The notes beneath the pieces are model-generated. The model saw nothing but the letters and a program-made list of their open reading frames with translations, was not told the DNA's origin and searched no databases. Shown one piece after another: positions 54,473 through 63,364 of a DNA stretch of 64,000 nt (its first letter is position 1; each line of letters starts with the position of its first letter). This DNA is from Pedobacter kyonggii (lineage in GTDB: Bacteria; Bacteroidota; Bacteroidia; Sphingobacteriales; Sphingobacteriaceae), in the NCBI RefSeq assembly GCF_004310665.1, contig NZ_SIXF01000001.1, positions 310,001 to 374,000 of the forward strand, in the 5' to 3' direction. The position numbers and the translations under genes were made by a program.

Positions 54473-54494
54473 GTTCGATTCCCCTACGGGCTAC
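54473..54494 (+). repeat. attR core of the integrative element
   Basis: Identical 22 bp to 46241-46262, here without the rest of a tRNA. The base following is G, as after tRNA-Glu copy 1, whereas attL is followed by A. That fits attR being the junction to the original chromosomal flank. Confidence 0.88.
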
Positions 54495-54498
54495 GAAA

Positions 54499-54530
54499 AG
54501 CATCAATCTGATTAAGGTTGATGCTTTTTT
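54499..54530 (+). terminator. Original tRNA-Glu terminator, displaced by the element
   Basis: Stem AGCATCAA / TTGATGCT with an 11-base loop and seven T's, starting 5 bp after attR. Before integration it would have followed the tRNA-Glu gene. Confidence 0.8.
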
Positions 54531-54594
54531 TATGCTCAAGGAAAAAGCAATCCGTGCAATCTTCTTTAACATTCAAATAAAAACACAAACTCTA

Positions 54595-54625
54595 TTTGTA
54601 ACAAGTCTAAATAAACTTATATTTG
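54595..54625 (+). promoter_or_regulatory. Promoter of the fecI operon
   Basis: TTTG (54595-54598), a 19-base spacer and TATATTTG (54618-54625) give a near-perfect Bacteroidota promoter 22 bp before the sigma-factor ATG. No iron-regulator (Fur-like) box can be named with confidence. Confidence 0.75.
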
Positions 54626-54647
54626 CCGCATATCCCTCAAAATAGAT

Positions 54648-55148
54648 ATGAACAACCAACAATTTATTGATTTCTTTAATCTACATTGGGGCAATGTTTA
54701 TGGTTTAGCGCTATCAAAATGTGGCGATGAGGTGATCGCGAAAGATATATGTCAAGATATATTCTTGTCCATTTGGAAAAGGGAAATCACATTTGAAAAT
54801 GATGTGGAAGCATCAAAATACCTTGCCAGATCTACCAAATATCAGATTCTTAATTTTTTCAGGAACAAGAAGCAACATGAGGAAATTACAGATGTAAACT
54901 TTGACAGCGGGATTGAAGCTTTACGATACAATCCGGAGGCGATGCTCATTGATAAAGAACGCTCGCAAGAACTTGAAGTATTTATATCAAATCTTGCTGA
55001 ACCGACCAAAAGCATCTTCCTATTGAGCAGGGAGCAGGAACTGAGTTATAAAGAAATTGCAACAGAATTAGGAATAGCAGTAAAAACGGTTGAAAAACAC
55101 ATTTCACGTGTACTTAAAGAGTTTAGAGCTGCCCTCAACCCCGCTTAA
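54648..55148 (+). CDS. ECF sigma factor, FecI-like
   Basis: 166 residues. Region 2 (DEVIAKDICQDIFLSIWKRE, near 25-45) and region 4 (ELSYKEIATELGIAVKTVEKH, near 128-150) of an extracytoplasmic-function sigma factor are visible. It would direct transcription of the receptor operon when the FecR partner signals ligand. It starts the four-gene operon; the fecR gene is 76 bp downstream. Confidence 0.94.
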   Translation: MNNQQFIDFFNLHWGNVYGLALSKCGDEVIAKDICQDIFLSIWKREITFENDVEASKYLARSTKYQILNFFRNKKQHEEITDVNFDSGIEALRYNPEAMLIDKERSQELEVFISNLAEPTKSIFLLSREQELSYKEIATELGIAVKTVEKHISRVLKEFRAALNPA

Positions 55149-55224
55149 AGAATCAAATCATCCTCAAATAAAATATTTTTCAGGTTTCGCGTAGGGTAAT
55201 GCCATCTTAAGGGTAGATATAGGT

Positions 55225-56145
55225 ATGGAAGATATCGATGCCGACTTATTGGAAAAGTATGCAAAAGGCAAATGCAGTCCTTCGGAGCAAGAACAAGTTG
55301 AGTTATGGCTTGCCGACGAACAATTCCATGAAGGATCAAAAATTGAGGATGAACGTATTCAAGCGGAGATTTATTCAGCTATTCAGGCTCACGTAAAGCC
55401 AATTCAAAGAAAAATCAATTTCAAATGGCTGATATATGGATCGATAGCCGCGAGTCTCGCACTGGCATCTGGATTTTTCTTCTTTAACCAGCAAAAGGGC
55501 AATGCGCAAAATGTAGTATTTATTGCTCCATTCGGGCAACCAAGCACCATTACCTTGCCTGACAGCAGCAAAGTAGAACTTCAGCCGGGGAGTAAAATCT
55601 CTTACCCAGACAAATTCAATAAAAACGCAAGAAATGTAACCCTATTTTCGGGTGAAGCATTCTTTATTATCCAACATAATACCGAACAAGCCTTTATCTT
55701 AAATAGCTCCAACAGCGAAATTAAGGTCCTGGGTACGAGGTTCAATGTGCGCAATCTAAAATCAGCACCTGTTCTTGAGGTTACCCTTACTCAGGGCAAA
55801 ATTAGTTTCCAGCCGAAAAAAGGTGCTTTGAGTATCCTAAAACCAGGCGAAAGTTTAATTTTCGACAAAAGCAATCAACATCTTGTAAGCATTAATCAGG
55901 TAGATACGAATGCGGTAACAGCATGGAAAACGGGGACTATCCGCTTTAACGATACACCAATGCCCGAAGTGCTTGAGACGCTCGAAAACAGATATGGATT
56001 TAAGTTTAAGATTAGTTGCAAGCTTGATAAACCCATTAGCGGAAAGTTTGGAGATCAATCTATCAGTAAAGTTCTACAGCTTATAGAGCGGGCGTCAGAT
56101 TATCGCTTTAAAAATTCAGGAAAATATGTCGAAGTCTATAAATAA
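55225..56145 (+). CDS. FecR-type anti-sigma factor
   Basis: 306 residues. A cytoplasmic N-terminus (DADLLEKYAKGKCSPSEQEQ), one membrane helix (about 70-90, LIYGSIAASLALASGFFFFN), the periplasmic FecR domain (FIAPFGQPSTITLPDSSKVEL and FSGEAFFIIQHN) and a C-terminal STN-like DUF4974 part (PEVLETLENRYGFKFKI). It holds the sigma factor until the receptor's STN domain signals. Typical length. Confidence 0.94.
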   Translation: MEDIDADLLEKYAKGKCSPSEQEQVELWLADEQFHEGSKIEDERIQAEIYSAIQAHVKPIQRKINFKWLIYGSIAASLALASGFFFFNQQKGNAQNVVFIAPFGQPSTITLPDSSKVELQPGSKISYPDKFNKNARNVTLFSGEAFFIIQHNTEQAFILNSSNSEIKVLGTRFNVRNLKSAPVLEVTLTQGKISFQPKKGALSILKPGESLIFDKSNQHLVSINQVDTNAVTAWKTGTIRFNDTPMPEVLETLENRYGFKFKISCKLDKPISGKFGDQSISKVLQLIERASDYRFKNSGKYVEVYK

Positions 56146-56216
56146 AAATTAAACAAGAAACTACCGGATTGCGCTAACACTCCGGCAGTTAAAATTACCA
56201 TCAATTCTCACAATCA

Positions 56217-58898
56217 ATGATCAATTACAAATTTATGAATTTAAAGTCTGTTCTCTCAGCCTTTTTTATTTTACTATGCCTCCTGCTATCAAACAACAGT
56301 TTTGCACAAAATGCAACTGTAACCATTTCGCCACGTACACTAAAACTGCGTGCAGCGCTTGAACAACTTGAAAAAAAAGCAGGCCTGAATTTTATCTACA
56401 GTGACCTTAGCACTGAGCTGGATAAAACCATCAGCTTATCGCCATCAGCTTCATCGGTTAACGAAATCCTTATTGAGCTAGCTAAAAAAACTGGACTAAC
56501 CTTTACTGCCAGCGGGAAAGACATTACCGTTAAACAACAGGCTAAGGGCGAAATTCGCGGTAAGGTAATTACTGCAGAGGGAAAACCTGCACAATTTGTT
56601 AGTGTTAGTATCGATCGTTTACGCAGTACCATTGTTGATGCTGACGGGAATTACCGGTTTCGTGACATACCAGAAGGCGAACATACGCTTTTTGTGAGCT
56701 ATATTGGCTTAGAAAGTCAGAGCAGAGAAATCAACATCAAGGCTGGCACCAGAGTTAACGCCGATTTTACCTTACGCGAAAGCCATTCACAATTGGATGA
56801 GGTAGTGATCAACGGTGGTGAAACTAATAGATTCTCGGTAAAAAAAACCACTACGGCAGCAAAAATGCCCTTAGCAAATTTAGATAATCCTCAAGTTTAT
56901 ACCACCATCCCAAAAACCTTGTTAAACGAACAAATGATTACGGATTTCAGTTATGCCCTCAAAAATTCTCCCGGGGTTTATAAAATTCAGGGATCGAGGG
57001 GTATAAATACAGATGGCGCATCATATTATAGCATGAGAGGTTTTAGAACCGAGGCAGCATTGGTTGATGGATTGCCATCGCAGACCAATGGTGAAATCGA
57101 TCCGTCCAATATAGAACGGGTTGAACTGATTAAGGGGCCATCAGGAACACTTTTTGGTGGAGCCGTGGTATCGTTTGGCGGTTTGATCAATATTGTAACC
57201 AAAAAGCCTATTGATACAGCCGGAGGAGAGATATCTTATCTTACCGGAAGTTATGGACTGAACAGATTAACAGCTGATGTTTATGGCCCTGCTAAAAAGA
57301 ATTCGAAGTTGTTATTTAGGATAAATGCGGCTTACCAATACCAGGGAAGCTTTCAGGATGCTGGTTTCAGAAGGACAACATTTTTTGCCCCTGCGGTAGA
57401 ATACCGTGCATCGAAAAGGTTAACGCTCAGTCTTAACGCTGGCTTCTACCAAACAGAGGCTACCAGTTCATCATCAATCTTTTTGAACAGGGTAAGAAAG
57501 TTTATCGCTACCACACCAGCTGAATTAAATTTTGATTGGAAAAGATCTTACAACTCGAACGATCTGACCATGAAAAATCCAACCGTAAATATTAAGGCAC
57601 AGATTAATTACCAGATATCAGATCAATGGCGCTCACAAACTATTTATTCTAGTAATTCCAGAAAATCGGATGGCTTTTACCAGTATGAATTTATTAGAGG
57701 TGCCACCAGCGATGAAATGTTAGAGCGTAATATCAGCCTTCAAAATTCGACGAATACCGCAAGTGATATCCAACAAAATTTTATAGGAGATTTTAAAGTA
57801 TTGGGGCTTCGAAATAGATTAATTGTTGGCCTTGATTACCTTAATCAAACAATAAATAATAACAATTCGCCATACATTGTTTTTGATAATGTAAGTGGGT
57901 TAAATCCATCAGACCCTAACTATGTAAAACTTTCGAAAACGGCTGTTGAGGCCAGACTAGCTGCGAGTACTGCAGCACCAACTAAAAACATTGGAAAAAG
58001 CAATATCTATAGTGCTTATGCCTCGGATGTACTCAATATTACCGACCGCTTATTAGCTATGTTAAGCTTACGTGTTGATCGTTTCCAGAACAGAGGCACA
58101 CTGAACCAAGCTACAAATACAATTATTACCAACAGCAAGTACATGCAAACTTCGGTATCGCCAAAGCTAGGTCTGGTATATCATGTGGTCAAGGATCAGG
58201 TATCTGTTTTTGGAAATTATATGAACGGTTTTGCAAACGTGGCACCCGTTACACAGCCTGAAGGCTCTGGCGCATCGGGAACATTTAAGCCGCAGCATGC
58301 CAATCAGTTTGAAGCAGGAGTAAAAACCGATCTATTTAATGGATTGTTAAGCTTCACCGCCAGTGTATACGATATTAAAGTGGATAACCTAACCCGCAAC
58401 GAGGATCTGATTGTTGGTGGAACAACTTATAATATTACAGTTCAAAATGGCACACAACGTAGTAAGGGGGTTGAGTTAGAGCTAATAGCCAATCCGTTAA
58501 AGGGATTAAATATTATTGCCGGATATAGTTACAACGACAGTAAACTTACCAAAGCTACTGTTGCGCTCGAAGGTAGAAGACCAGCTTCTGCTGGTCCTGC
58601 CACATTAATTAATAGCTGGATAAGTTATGTTCTCCCTTCGGGAGAGCTTAAAGGATTGGGGCTTGGATTGGGCACAAATTATGTTGGCAAACATTTAACT
58701 TCTAATTCTGCTGTAACAGGAATCTTCACGCTTCCATCTTATGTGATGATGAATGCAACAGCGTTTTATGACACTGGAAAATACCGCTTGGGATTTAAGG
58801 TGGATAATCTTACTAATCGATTATACTTTACCGGACAGGGCGTATTGAGTGCCCAAATGCCAAGAGCTTTTGTTGCCAATGTTTCGTACAGGTTTTAA
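56217..58898 (+). CDS. TonB-dependent siderophore receptor with STN domain
   Basis: 893 residues. Signal peptide (about 1-31), STN signalling domain (ISPRTLKLRAALEQLEKKAG, near 40-100), a carboxypeptidase-regulatory-like beta domain (IRGKVITAEGKPAQFVSVSI, near 113-195), plug (MRGFRTEAALVDGLP near 280; IERVELIKGPSGTLFGG) and a C-terminal barrel ending in NVSYRF. The plug and TIGR01783-like sequence point to ferric-siderophore uptake; the ligand cannot be read off. Its start overlaps nothing; the start at 56235 (MNLKSV) is an alternative. It overlaps the next gene by 20 bp. Confidence 0.94.
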   Translation: MINYKFMNLKSVLSAFFILLCLLLSNNSFAQNATVTISPRTLKLRAALEQLEKKAGLNFIYSDLSTELDKTISLSPSASSVNEILIELAKKTGLTFTASGKDITVKQQAKGEIRGKVITAEGKPAQFVSVSIDRLRSTIVDADGNYRFRDIPEGEHTLFVSYIGLESQSREINIKAGTRVNADFTLRESHSQLDEVVINGGETNRFSVKKTTTAAKMPLANLDNPQVYTTIPKTLLNEQMITDFSYALKNSPGVYKIQGSRGINTDGASYYSMRGFRTEAALVDGLPSQTNGEIDPSNIERVELIKGPSGTLFGGAVVSFGGLINIVTKKPIDTAGGEISYLTGSYGLNRLTADVYGPAKKNSKLLFRINAAYQYQGSFQDAGFRRTTFFAPAVEYRASKRLTLSLNAGFYQTEATSSSSIFLNRVRKFIATTPAELNFDWKRSYNSNDLTMKNPTVNIKAQINYQISDQWRSQTIYSSNSRKSDGFYQYEFIRGATSDEMLERNISLQNSTNTASDIQQNFIGDFKVLGLRNRLIVGLDYLNQTINNNNSPYIVFDNVSGLNPSDPNYVKLSKTAVEARLAASTAAPTKNIGKSNIYSAYASDVLNITDRLLAMLSLRVDRFQNRGTLNQATNTIITNSKYMQTSVSPKLGLVYHVVKDQVSVFGNYMNGFANVAPVTQPEGSGASGTFKPQHANQFEAGVKTDLFNGLLSFTASVYDIKVDNLTRNEDLIVGGTTYNITVQNGTQRSKGVELELIANPLKGLNIIAGYSYNDSKLTKATVALEGRRPASAGPATLINSWISYVLPSGELKGLGLGLGTNYVGKHLTSNSAVTGIFTLPSYVMMNATAFYDTGKYRLGFKVDNLTNRLYFTGQGVLSAQMPRAFVANVSYRF

Positions 58899-59949
58899 AA
58901 AAATCATCTACCAATTACACCTCTGGCTCGGACTTTTATCCGGGCTAGTGGTGTTTGTGATTGGTTTAACAGGTGCCATTTATTCATTTTCTGATGAGTT
59001 AAAAGCTGTTGTATATCATAACAGATTATATGTAGATATTCCGCATGGCGCAGAAAAGCAATCATTTAATCAGCTTTTGTTTGTTGCACAAAAAAAACTT
59101 GGTAAGGATAAAAAAATATCCAGGGTCGAAATCCAGCAATCGCCAGGCAGAACCTACATGTTCAGGGCATATAAAGCAGACAAATATTTTGAAAAAGTAT
59201 ACCTAAACCCTTACACCGCACAAATCGTATTTCACGAAGATGCCAACAAAGAATTTTTCAATGTAGTACTTTCCATTCATCGTACTTTATTACTTGGAGA
59301 TGTTGTTGGTCATTTCATCATACGTTGGTCGGTGGTCTGTTTTGTAATATTGCTCCTTTCTGGCATTATACTCTGGTGGCCAAAGAAATGGAAAATGAGT
59401 TTTTGGAAACAAAAGCTTAAGGTAAAATGGGAGGCTAAAGCAAAGCGACTGAATTATGATCTGCACCAGGTTTTTGGCTTTTATGCTTTTTTAATATTGC
59501 TGATCATTTCGCTTACAGGCCTGATGTGGTCGTTCGATCTGGTTGCTGATAAGAAAGTAAAGGTATTTTCTGACACCACATCTTTGATTAGCGTTGCACC
59601 TAACGATCTTATCATCGCGAAGATGAAATCTTTAGGTATTAAACCAGCTTATCTTCTTTATAATCTTCCCAACACCAAAAGCGGAACAGTAAATGTATCG
59701 GCCTATCTTGACCCTCAGCGAATCCATCAAAAAATTCAATATAGATTTGATCGCTACAGTGGTAAACTATTATTAGAAGGGAAGCCTTTTTCTTCCCTAT
59801 CTGCTTTAGATAAAGCAAAAGCGCTAAACTATGATCTACACACCGGAAGTATTTTTGGGTTTTGGAGCAAACTGCTTGTATTCATTGCTGGTTTAATTAC
59901 GGCTTCACTGCCCATAACAGGCTTTTGTATCTGGCTCTGGCGTAAATAA
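58879..59949 (+). CDS. PepSY-domain membrane protein (siderophore reductase-like)
   Basis: 356 residues, four membrane helices: LHLWLGLLSGLVVFVIGLTG near 10-30, VVCFVILLLSGIILWWPK near 145, FGFYAFLILLIISLTGLMW near 195, and KLLVFIAGLITASLPITGF near 335. PepSY-TM proteins after TonB receptors are thought to reduce ferric siderophores or act on the periplasmic side of uptake. The start is set at 58879 (MFRTGFKK), overlapping the receptor's end, so translation is coupled. Confidence 0.9.
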   Translation: MFRTGFKKIIYQLHLWLGLLSGLVVFVIGLTGAIYSFSDELKAVVYHNRLYVDIPHGAEKQSFNQLLFVAQKKLGKDKKISRVEIQQSPGRTYMFRAYKADKYFEKVYLNPYTAQIVFHEDANKEFFNVVLSIHRTLLLGDVVGHFIIRWSVVCFVILLLSGIILWWPKKWKMSFWKQKLKVKWEAKAKRLNYDLHQVFGFYAFLILLIISLTGLMWSFDLVADKKVKVFSDTTSLISVAPNDLIIAKMKSLGIKPAYLLYNLPNTKSGTVNVSAYLDPQRIHQKIQYRFDRYSGKLLLEGKPFSSLSALDKAKALNYDLHTGSIFGFWSKLLVFIAGLITASLPITGFCIWLWRK

Positions 59950-60024
59950 TATTACTTAATCGCAGTGCTTAGATATTTAGCGGTGGTCTTAAATAATAAA
60001 GAGATTGTATCATAAATATAGATT

Positions 60025-60092
60025 TGTCATCCTGAGCGTGTCGAAGTACCTGTTAATATGCCTTAAGGTGTTTCGACAAGCTCAACATGACA
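60025..60092. repeat. Imperfect inverted repeat (TGTCATCCTGAGCG family)
   Basis: TGTCATCCTGAGCGTGTCGA and TTTCGACAAGCTCAACATGA are complementary with three mismatches. A BIME-like hairpin in the 386-bp gap after the PepSY gene. Also in the gap, 60221-60141 on the minus strand reads MFLKIDQFKAFYKEMAKADD then QQLAMK and stop, a possible gene fragment that I cannot assign. Confidence 0.75.
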
Positions 60093-60335
60093 GCATCCGA
60101 GGTGAAATTGCCTCTATGATTCAATCTCTGTTAATTTTTCTTATTTCATAGCCAATTGCTGATCATCGGCTTTGGCCATTTCTTTATAAAAAGCCTTAAA
60201 CTGATCGATCTTAAGGAACATAATCTTTCTTTAGTGCAAAACTCCGCTTTAAAATGAGTTTATTTCCTTGTTGCATGTAATCATTCTCTCATATTGTAGA
60301 TTTGGCACCGCAGTCGCCCTGTTGCTTATCATTCA

Positions 60336-61766
60336 TTACTTTGGAAGAATGGTTATAATTACTCTTTTATACCGGGTTAGCCGGGGTGTTCCTTTATCGG
60401 TAACCTTCAAAATGAAGTGAGTAGTTTGGAGAGTACCTACCTCTGGCGCTTTTAATTCTGGAATAACAGACATGTTTTCTGCCGGAGTGACCGCTATTGT
60501 ATTAGGCAAGGTTCCCGCTTCCCTGTATTGAAACCACTGAAAACTCAGAGCATCTCCATCAGGGTCATGGGATGCACTGCCGTCAAGATTAAATGTCTCG
60601 CCGGATTTTACCGTGAACTGTTCAGGCGTATTGAGTTTTACAACTGGTGGGTGATTGGCGGCTTTATATTCCGTATTGCACCAAGCCATTCTTGCCGCAA
60701 AATCATTCTGGATTTCTTCTCTCCATCTCCAAATCGTTACATGGTTGTTTTTGTATGTAACTGTGTCTTTTACAATGGCGCTCCCCCATTTGCCTGGCAC
60801 CCAAGGTGTATATTCGTCTTCGACATTTGTCCAAAACGGTCTCGTCTCTTCTTCCAGGGGAACAATCCATTTTATCTTGGGGTCAAAGGGTGGTTTGTAA
60901 AATTCATAACGTCCGCCCCAACCTCCCCAATTTGGATGCTCCGGGCTGTTTAGTCCGTTGGGAATCAGCGAAAGCCAGGACGGAGTATCACCCTCCATGC
61001 CAAAAGACACATCCGGATAGATTGCCCCGAGCGGCCCATGCCCCTGCTGGATATTTCGCGTAAGCCAATCATTGCTCACGACTTCATTGTTGGCGCCGGG
61101 AAATACGCTTAAAATGGCTGACCATGTAGCCGGATAATAATTTCCTGGGCTTGCGATGTAGAATAGGTTTGGAAAATTCTTGCGTATCCATGGCCCCGAA
61201 TTATCCTGATCCGAAATCGTGTATACCCTGAGCTTGCTTATTAACCTTTTTGCCTCCTCTTCGCTTTTAGTCTCCCTGATTTTCCAGAGTGCTTGCGCCA
61301 ATATATTCGGGCCTCCCCAAACAGTCACCCATAAAGGGCGGCTGTCATCCTTTTCAAGCATCTTGATAACCCAGCCTGACCCTTCAGAATCCTTGCCTTT
61401 TCCTACCCCTTCCATTCCGTAAACCGGAAGGCCTTTTTTTACCAGGCTTAATAATTTTTGCGCTATCGGAAATCCGGATTCATGTTTTAGAAGATTGGGT
61501 TGCACCTTCTCATAACTACGAATGACCTTTACAATGAGTTCTGGGCTAACCTTTTTTGATTGATGAATGGATGTTGAAGCGATGAGCCCTTCAATGTCGA
61601 TTTGATTTGAGTATAACATTAACCGGACCATCGACATAAAATCATCAGGCTCGTTTCCGATATCTGTAATGACAATGAGGCGATGTTTGGCAATTGTTTG
61701 GCCAGAAGCTGTAAGGTTTGTTGCCAGTATACTACTTAATACAAGTAGTATTAGTCTTGTCTTCAT
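60336..61766 (-). CDS. Exported DUF1593 / nucleoside-hydrolase-like protein
   Basis: 476 residues, signal peptide (MKTRLILLVLSSILATNLTASG). The N-terminal domain starts HRLIVITDIGNEPDDFMSMVRL, an Asp-rich metal site of the nucleoside-hydrolase fold (D-x-G-N-E-P-D-D), with WVTVWGGPNILAQALW in the middle. The C-terminal part PPVVKLNTPEQFTVKSGETF and GSASHDPDGDALSFQWFQY is an Ig/PKD-like domain as in DUF1593 (Sde182-type) polysaccharide-associated proteins. Probably a sugar-releasing hydrolase in the periplasm or outside. The start is at 61766; the 18 upstream codons are doubtful. Confidence 0.85.
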   Translation of the reverse strand: MKTRLILLVLSSILATNLTASGQTIAKHRLIVITDIGNEPDDFMSMVRLMLYSNQIDIEGLIASTSIHQSKKVSPELIVKVIRSYEKVQPNLLKHESGFPIAQKLLSLVKKGLPVYGMEGVGKGKDSEGSGWVIKMLEKDDSRPLWVTVWGGPNILAQALWKIRETKSEEEAKRLISKLRVYTISDQDNSGPWIRKNFPNLFYIASPGNYYPATWSAILSVFPGANNEVVSNDWLTRNIQQGHGPLGAIYPDVSFGMEGDTPSWLSLIPNGLNSPEHPNWGGWGGRYEFYKPPFDPKIKWIVPLEEETRPFWTNVEDEYTPWVPGKWGSAIVKDTVTYKNNHVTIWRWREEIQNDFAARMAWCNTEYKAANHPPVVKLNTPEQFTVKSGETFNLDGSASHDPDGDALSFQWFQYREAGTLPNTIAVTPAENMSVIPELKAPEVGTLQTTHFILKVTDKGTPRLTRYKRVIITILPK

Positions 61767-62270
61767 TATTTTAAAAGGAGTTAGGATAAGAAACGTATAT
61801 AAAAAGAGAGCCAAGCGCATGATTTTCCAAACAGGTATAAATCAGCTTATTAAAAAAAATTAACAATTATACTCAAAACTAAAATTATAGAATTTTTTGT
61901 AAACGTTGATGACTTTTGCAAAGAAATAGTACTACAATTTGGAAAACGGCTTATTGAAGCCTATTCTTTAGGCAAACGAAACAGAAAAGCAGGCTTGTGC
62001 AATATGCCTAAGGGCATGCATTTCAGTGCTTTCCAATCGAAATGACGAGATTTTTTTTTGTGGTGTCAGATGTTACCATCTGGCACACTAATTTAAAGAT
62101 TTCCCAGCATCACTGCACTTGCTTGAAATGAGGCCTGATATTTAGACCTTAAATTTTCGAGCTACATAGATGCTGACCACGAAGTAGCAATAGGCCTGTA
62201 AAACAATAAGAATTGAGAATAAAACAAGTTCAGCAGGACGACCGCAGCAACCGAATGACAAGAAATAATT
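61767..62270. other. Non-coding gap with one hairpin
   Basis: About 500 bp without a credible gene. The palindrome GTGTCAGATG / CATCTGGCAC at 62063-62086 (one G-T pair) and AT-rich sequence are the only structures seen. A promoter for the DUF1593 gene cannot be assigned. Confidence 0.55.
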
Positions 62271-63356
62271 TTAATCCAACCGGATCATTTCACCGGTTTT
62301 TACCGATTCATCACACGCAAAAGCAATCCTTAAACTGTTTACAGCATCTTCAGTGGCATCGGTTAAATCTATATCTTCGGTAATGGCTTTTAAGAAATAC
62401 CTTTGTTCACGGTTGCACAGTTCCTGATGATCAGGTTCATCGGTAAGGTCTACCCATTCATCGGCTTTGCTGAACTCATCATTAACATCTAAATCGGCAT
62501 GATGTATTTTAATCGATTCGGTTTTGGTATGCGCATCAATATTATCAGAATTTCCAGCTGCACCTGCTTTTTTAGCCATAATTGATACCGATCCCTTCGG
62601 GCCAAAAATATCTTTAATAAAAAAAGCATTATCACTCACCATCGGACCCCAGCCAGCTTCATACCAACCAACAGAACCATCTTCGAAACGGATCTGCAGT
62701 TGTCCGTAATTGTAATTCCACTCTGGTATATCATCAGTAAGCCTTGCTCCAATGGCACTCACCTGTACAGGTTTCGATCGGGTCATCTGGCACATAATAT
62801 CTATATAATGCACGGCACAATCGACAATGGGGCTTAAACTTTTCATCAGGTTACGGTGCACCGTCCATTTAGGTCCATGGCTCTGTTGATTCAGGTTCAT
62901 GCGCATCACCAAAGGTTTTCCCATTTCCTGAGCCAGCGATGTAAATTTCTCCCATGAGGGATGATAGCGGAGGATATAGCCCACCAATAACTTTTTGTTC
63001 GCTTTTTTAGCAGCTTCTGCCACCTTTATTGCGCCTTCTACACTATCTGCCAATGGTTTCTCGATAAACACATGGCAACCATTTTCGAAAGATTTTATGG
63101 CGTAAGCTTCGTGTGTATCGGGATAAGTAGAAATGCAAACTGCATCTGGTTTGGTTATTTCGAGTGCCTCGTAAAAATCGGTATATAAATCATATTGTCC
63201 ACCTAGCTTTTCATTAAGTTTTTCTTTGCTTTTACCGGTAGAAACCAAGCCGCATATTTCAAAGCCGGGTAAGGTGTGATAAGCTTTGGCATGGGAAGCC
63301 CCCATATTGCCGCAGCCTACTACTAATACCTTTAAATTCTTATTTTCTTTCGACAT
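62271..63356 (-). CDS. Gfo/Idh/MocA-family oxidoreductase
   Basis: 361 residues. Rossmann N-terminus KVLVVGCGNMGASHAKAYH (near residue 8-27), VFIEKPLADSVEGAIKVAE (near 95) carrying the EKP motif with its catalytic lysine, and a C-terminal beta-sheet domain (IRFEDGSVGWYEAGWGPMVS). NAD(P)-dependent sugar or sugar-derivative dehydrogenase; substrate unknown. Start at 63356 (MSKENKNLK). It follows another Gfo/Idh/MocA gene by 8 bp, so the two likely act in one catabolic route. Confidence 0.92.
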   Translation of the reverse strand: MSKENKNLKVLVVGCGNMGASHAKAYHTLPGFEICGLVSTGKSKEKLNEKLGGQYDLYTDFYEALEITKPDAVCISTYPDTHEAYAIKSFENGCHVFIEKPLADSVEGAIKVAEAAKKANKKLLVGYILRYHPSWEKFTSLAQEMGKPLVMRMNLNQQSHGPKWTVHRNLMKSLSPIVDCAVHYIDIMCQMTRSKPVQVSAIGARLTDDIPEWNYNYGQLQIRFEDGSVGWYEAGWGPMVSDNAFFIKDIFGPKGSVSIMAKKAGAAGNSDNIDAHTKTESIKIHHADLDVNDEFSKADEWVDLTDEPDHQELCNREQRYFLKAITEDIDLTDATEDAVNSLRIAFACDESVKTGEMIRLD

Positions 63357-63364
63357 ACTAAATC

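Larger units (their letters stand above)
46241..54494 (+). mobile_element. Decayed integrative element in tRNA-Glu
   Basis: An 8.2-kb segment bounded by 22-bp direct repeats of a tRNA 3' end, with a tyrosine-recombinase gene directly inside the left border. This is the standard layout of a site-specifically integrated island. Contents in order: recombinase split by a group II intron remnant; a lipoprotein stub; a pair of exported proteins; a DUF2971-like pseudogene; an 820-bp repeat array; an ATPase pseudogene. No replication or conjugation genes are seen, so it cannot move on its own. Several of its genes are frameshifted, which suggests long residence. Confidence 0.87.
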
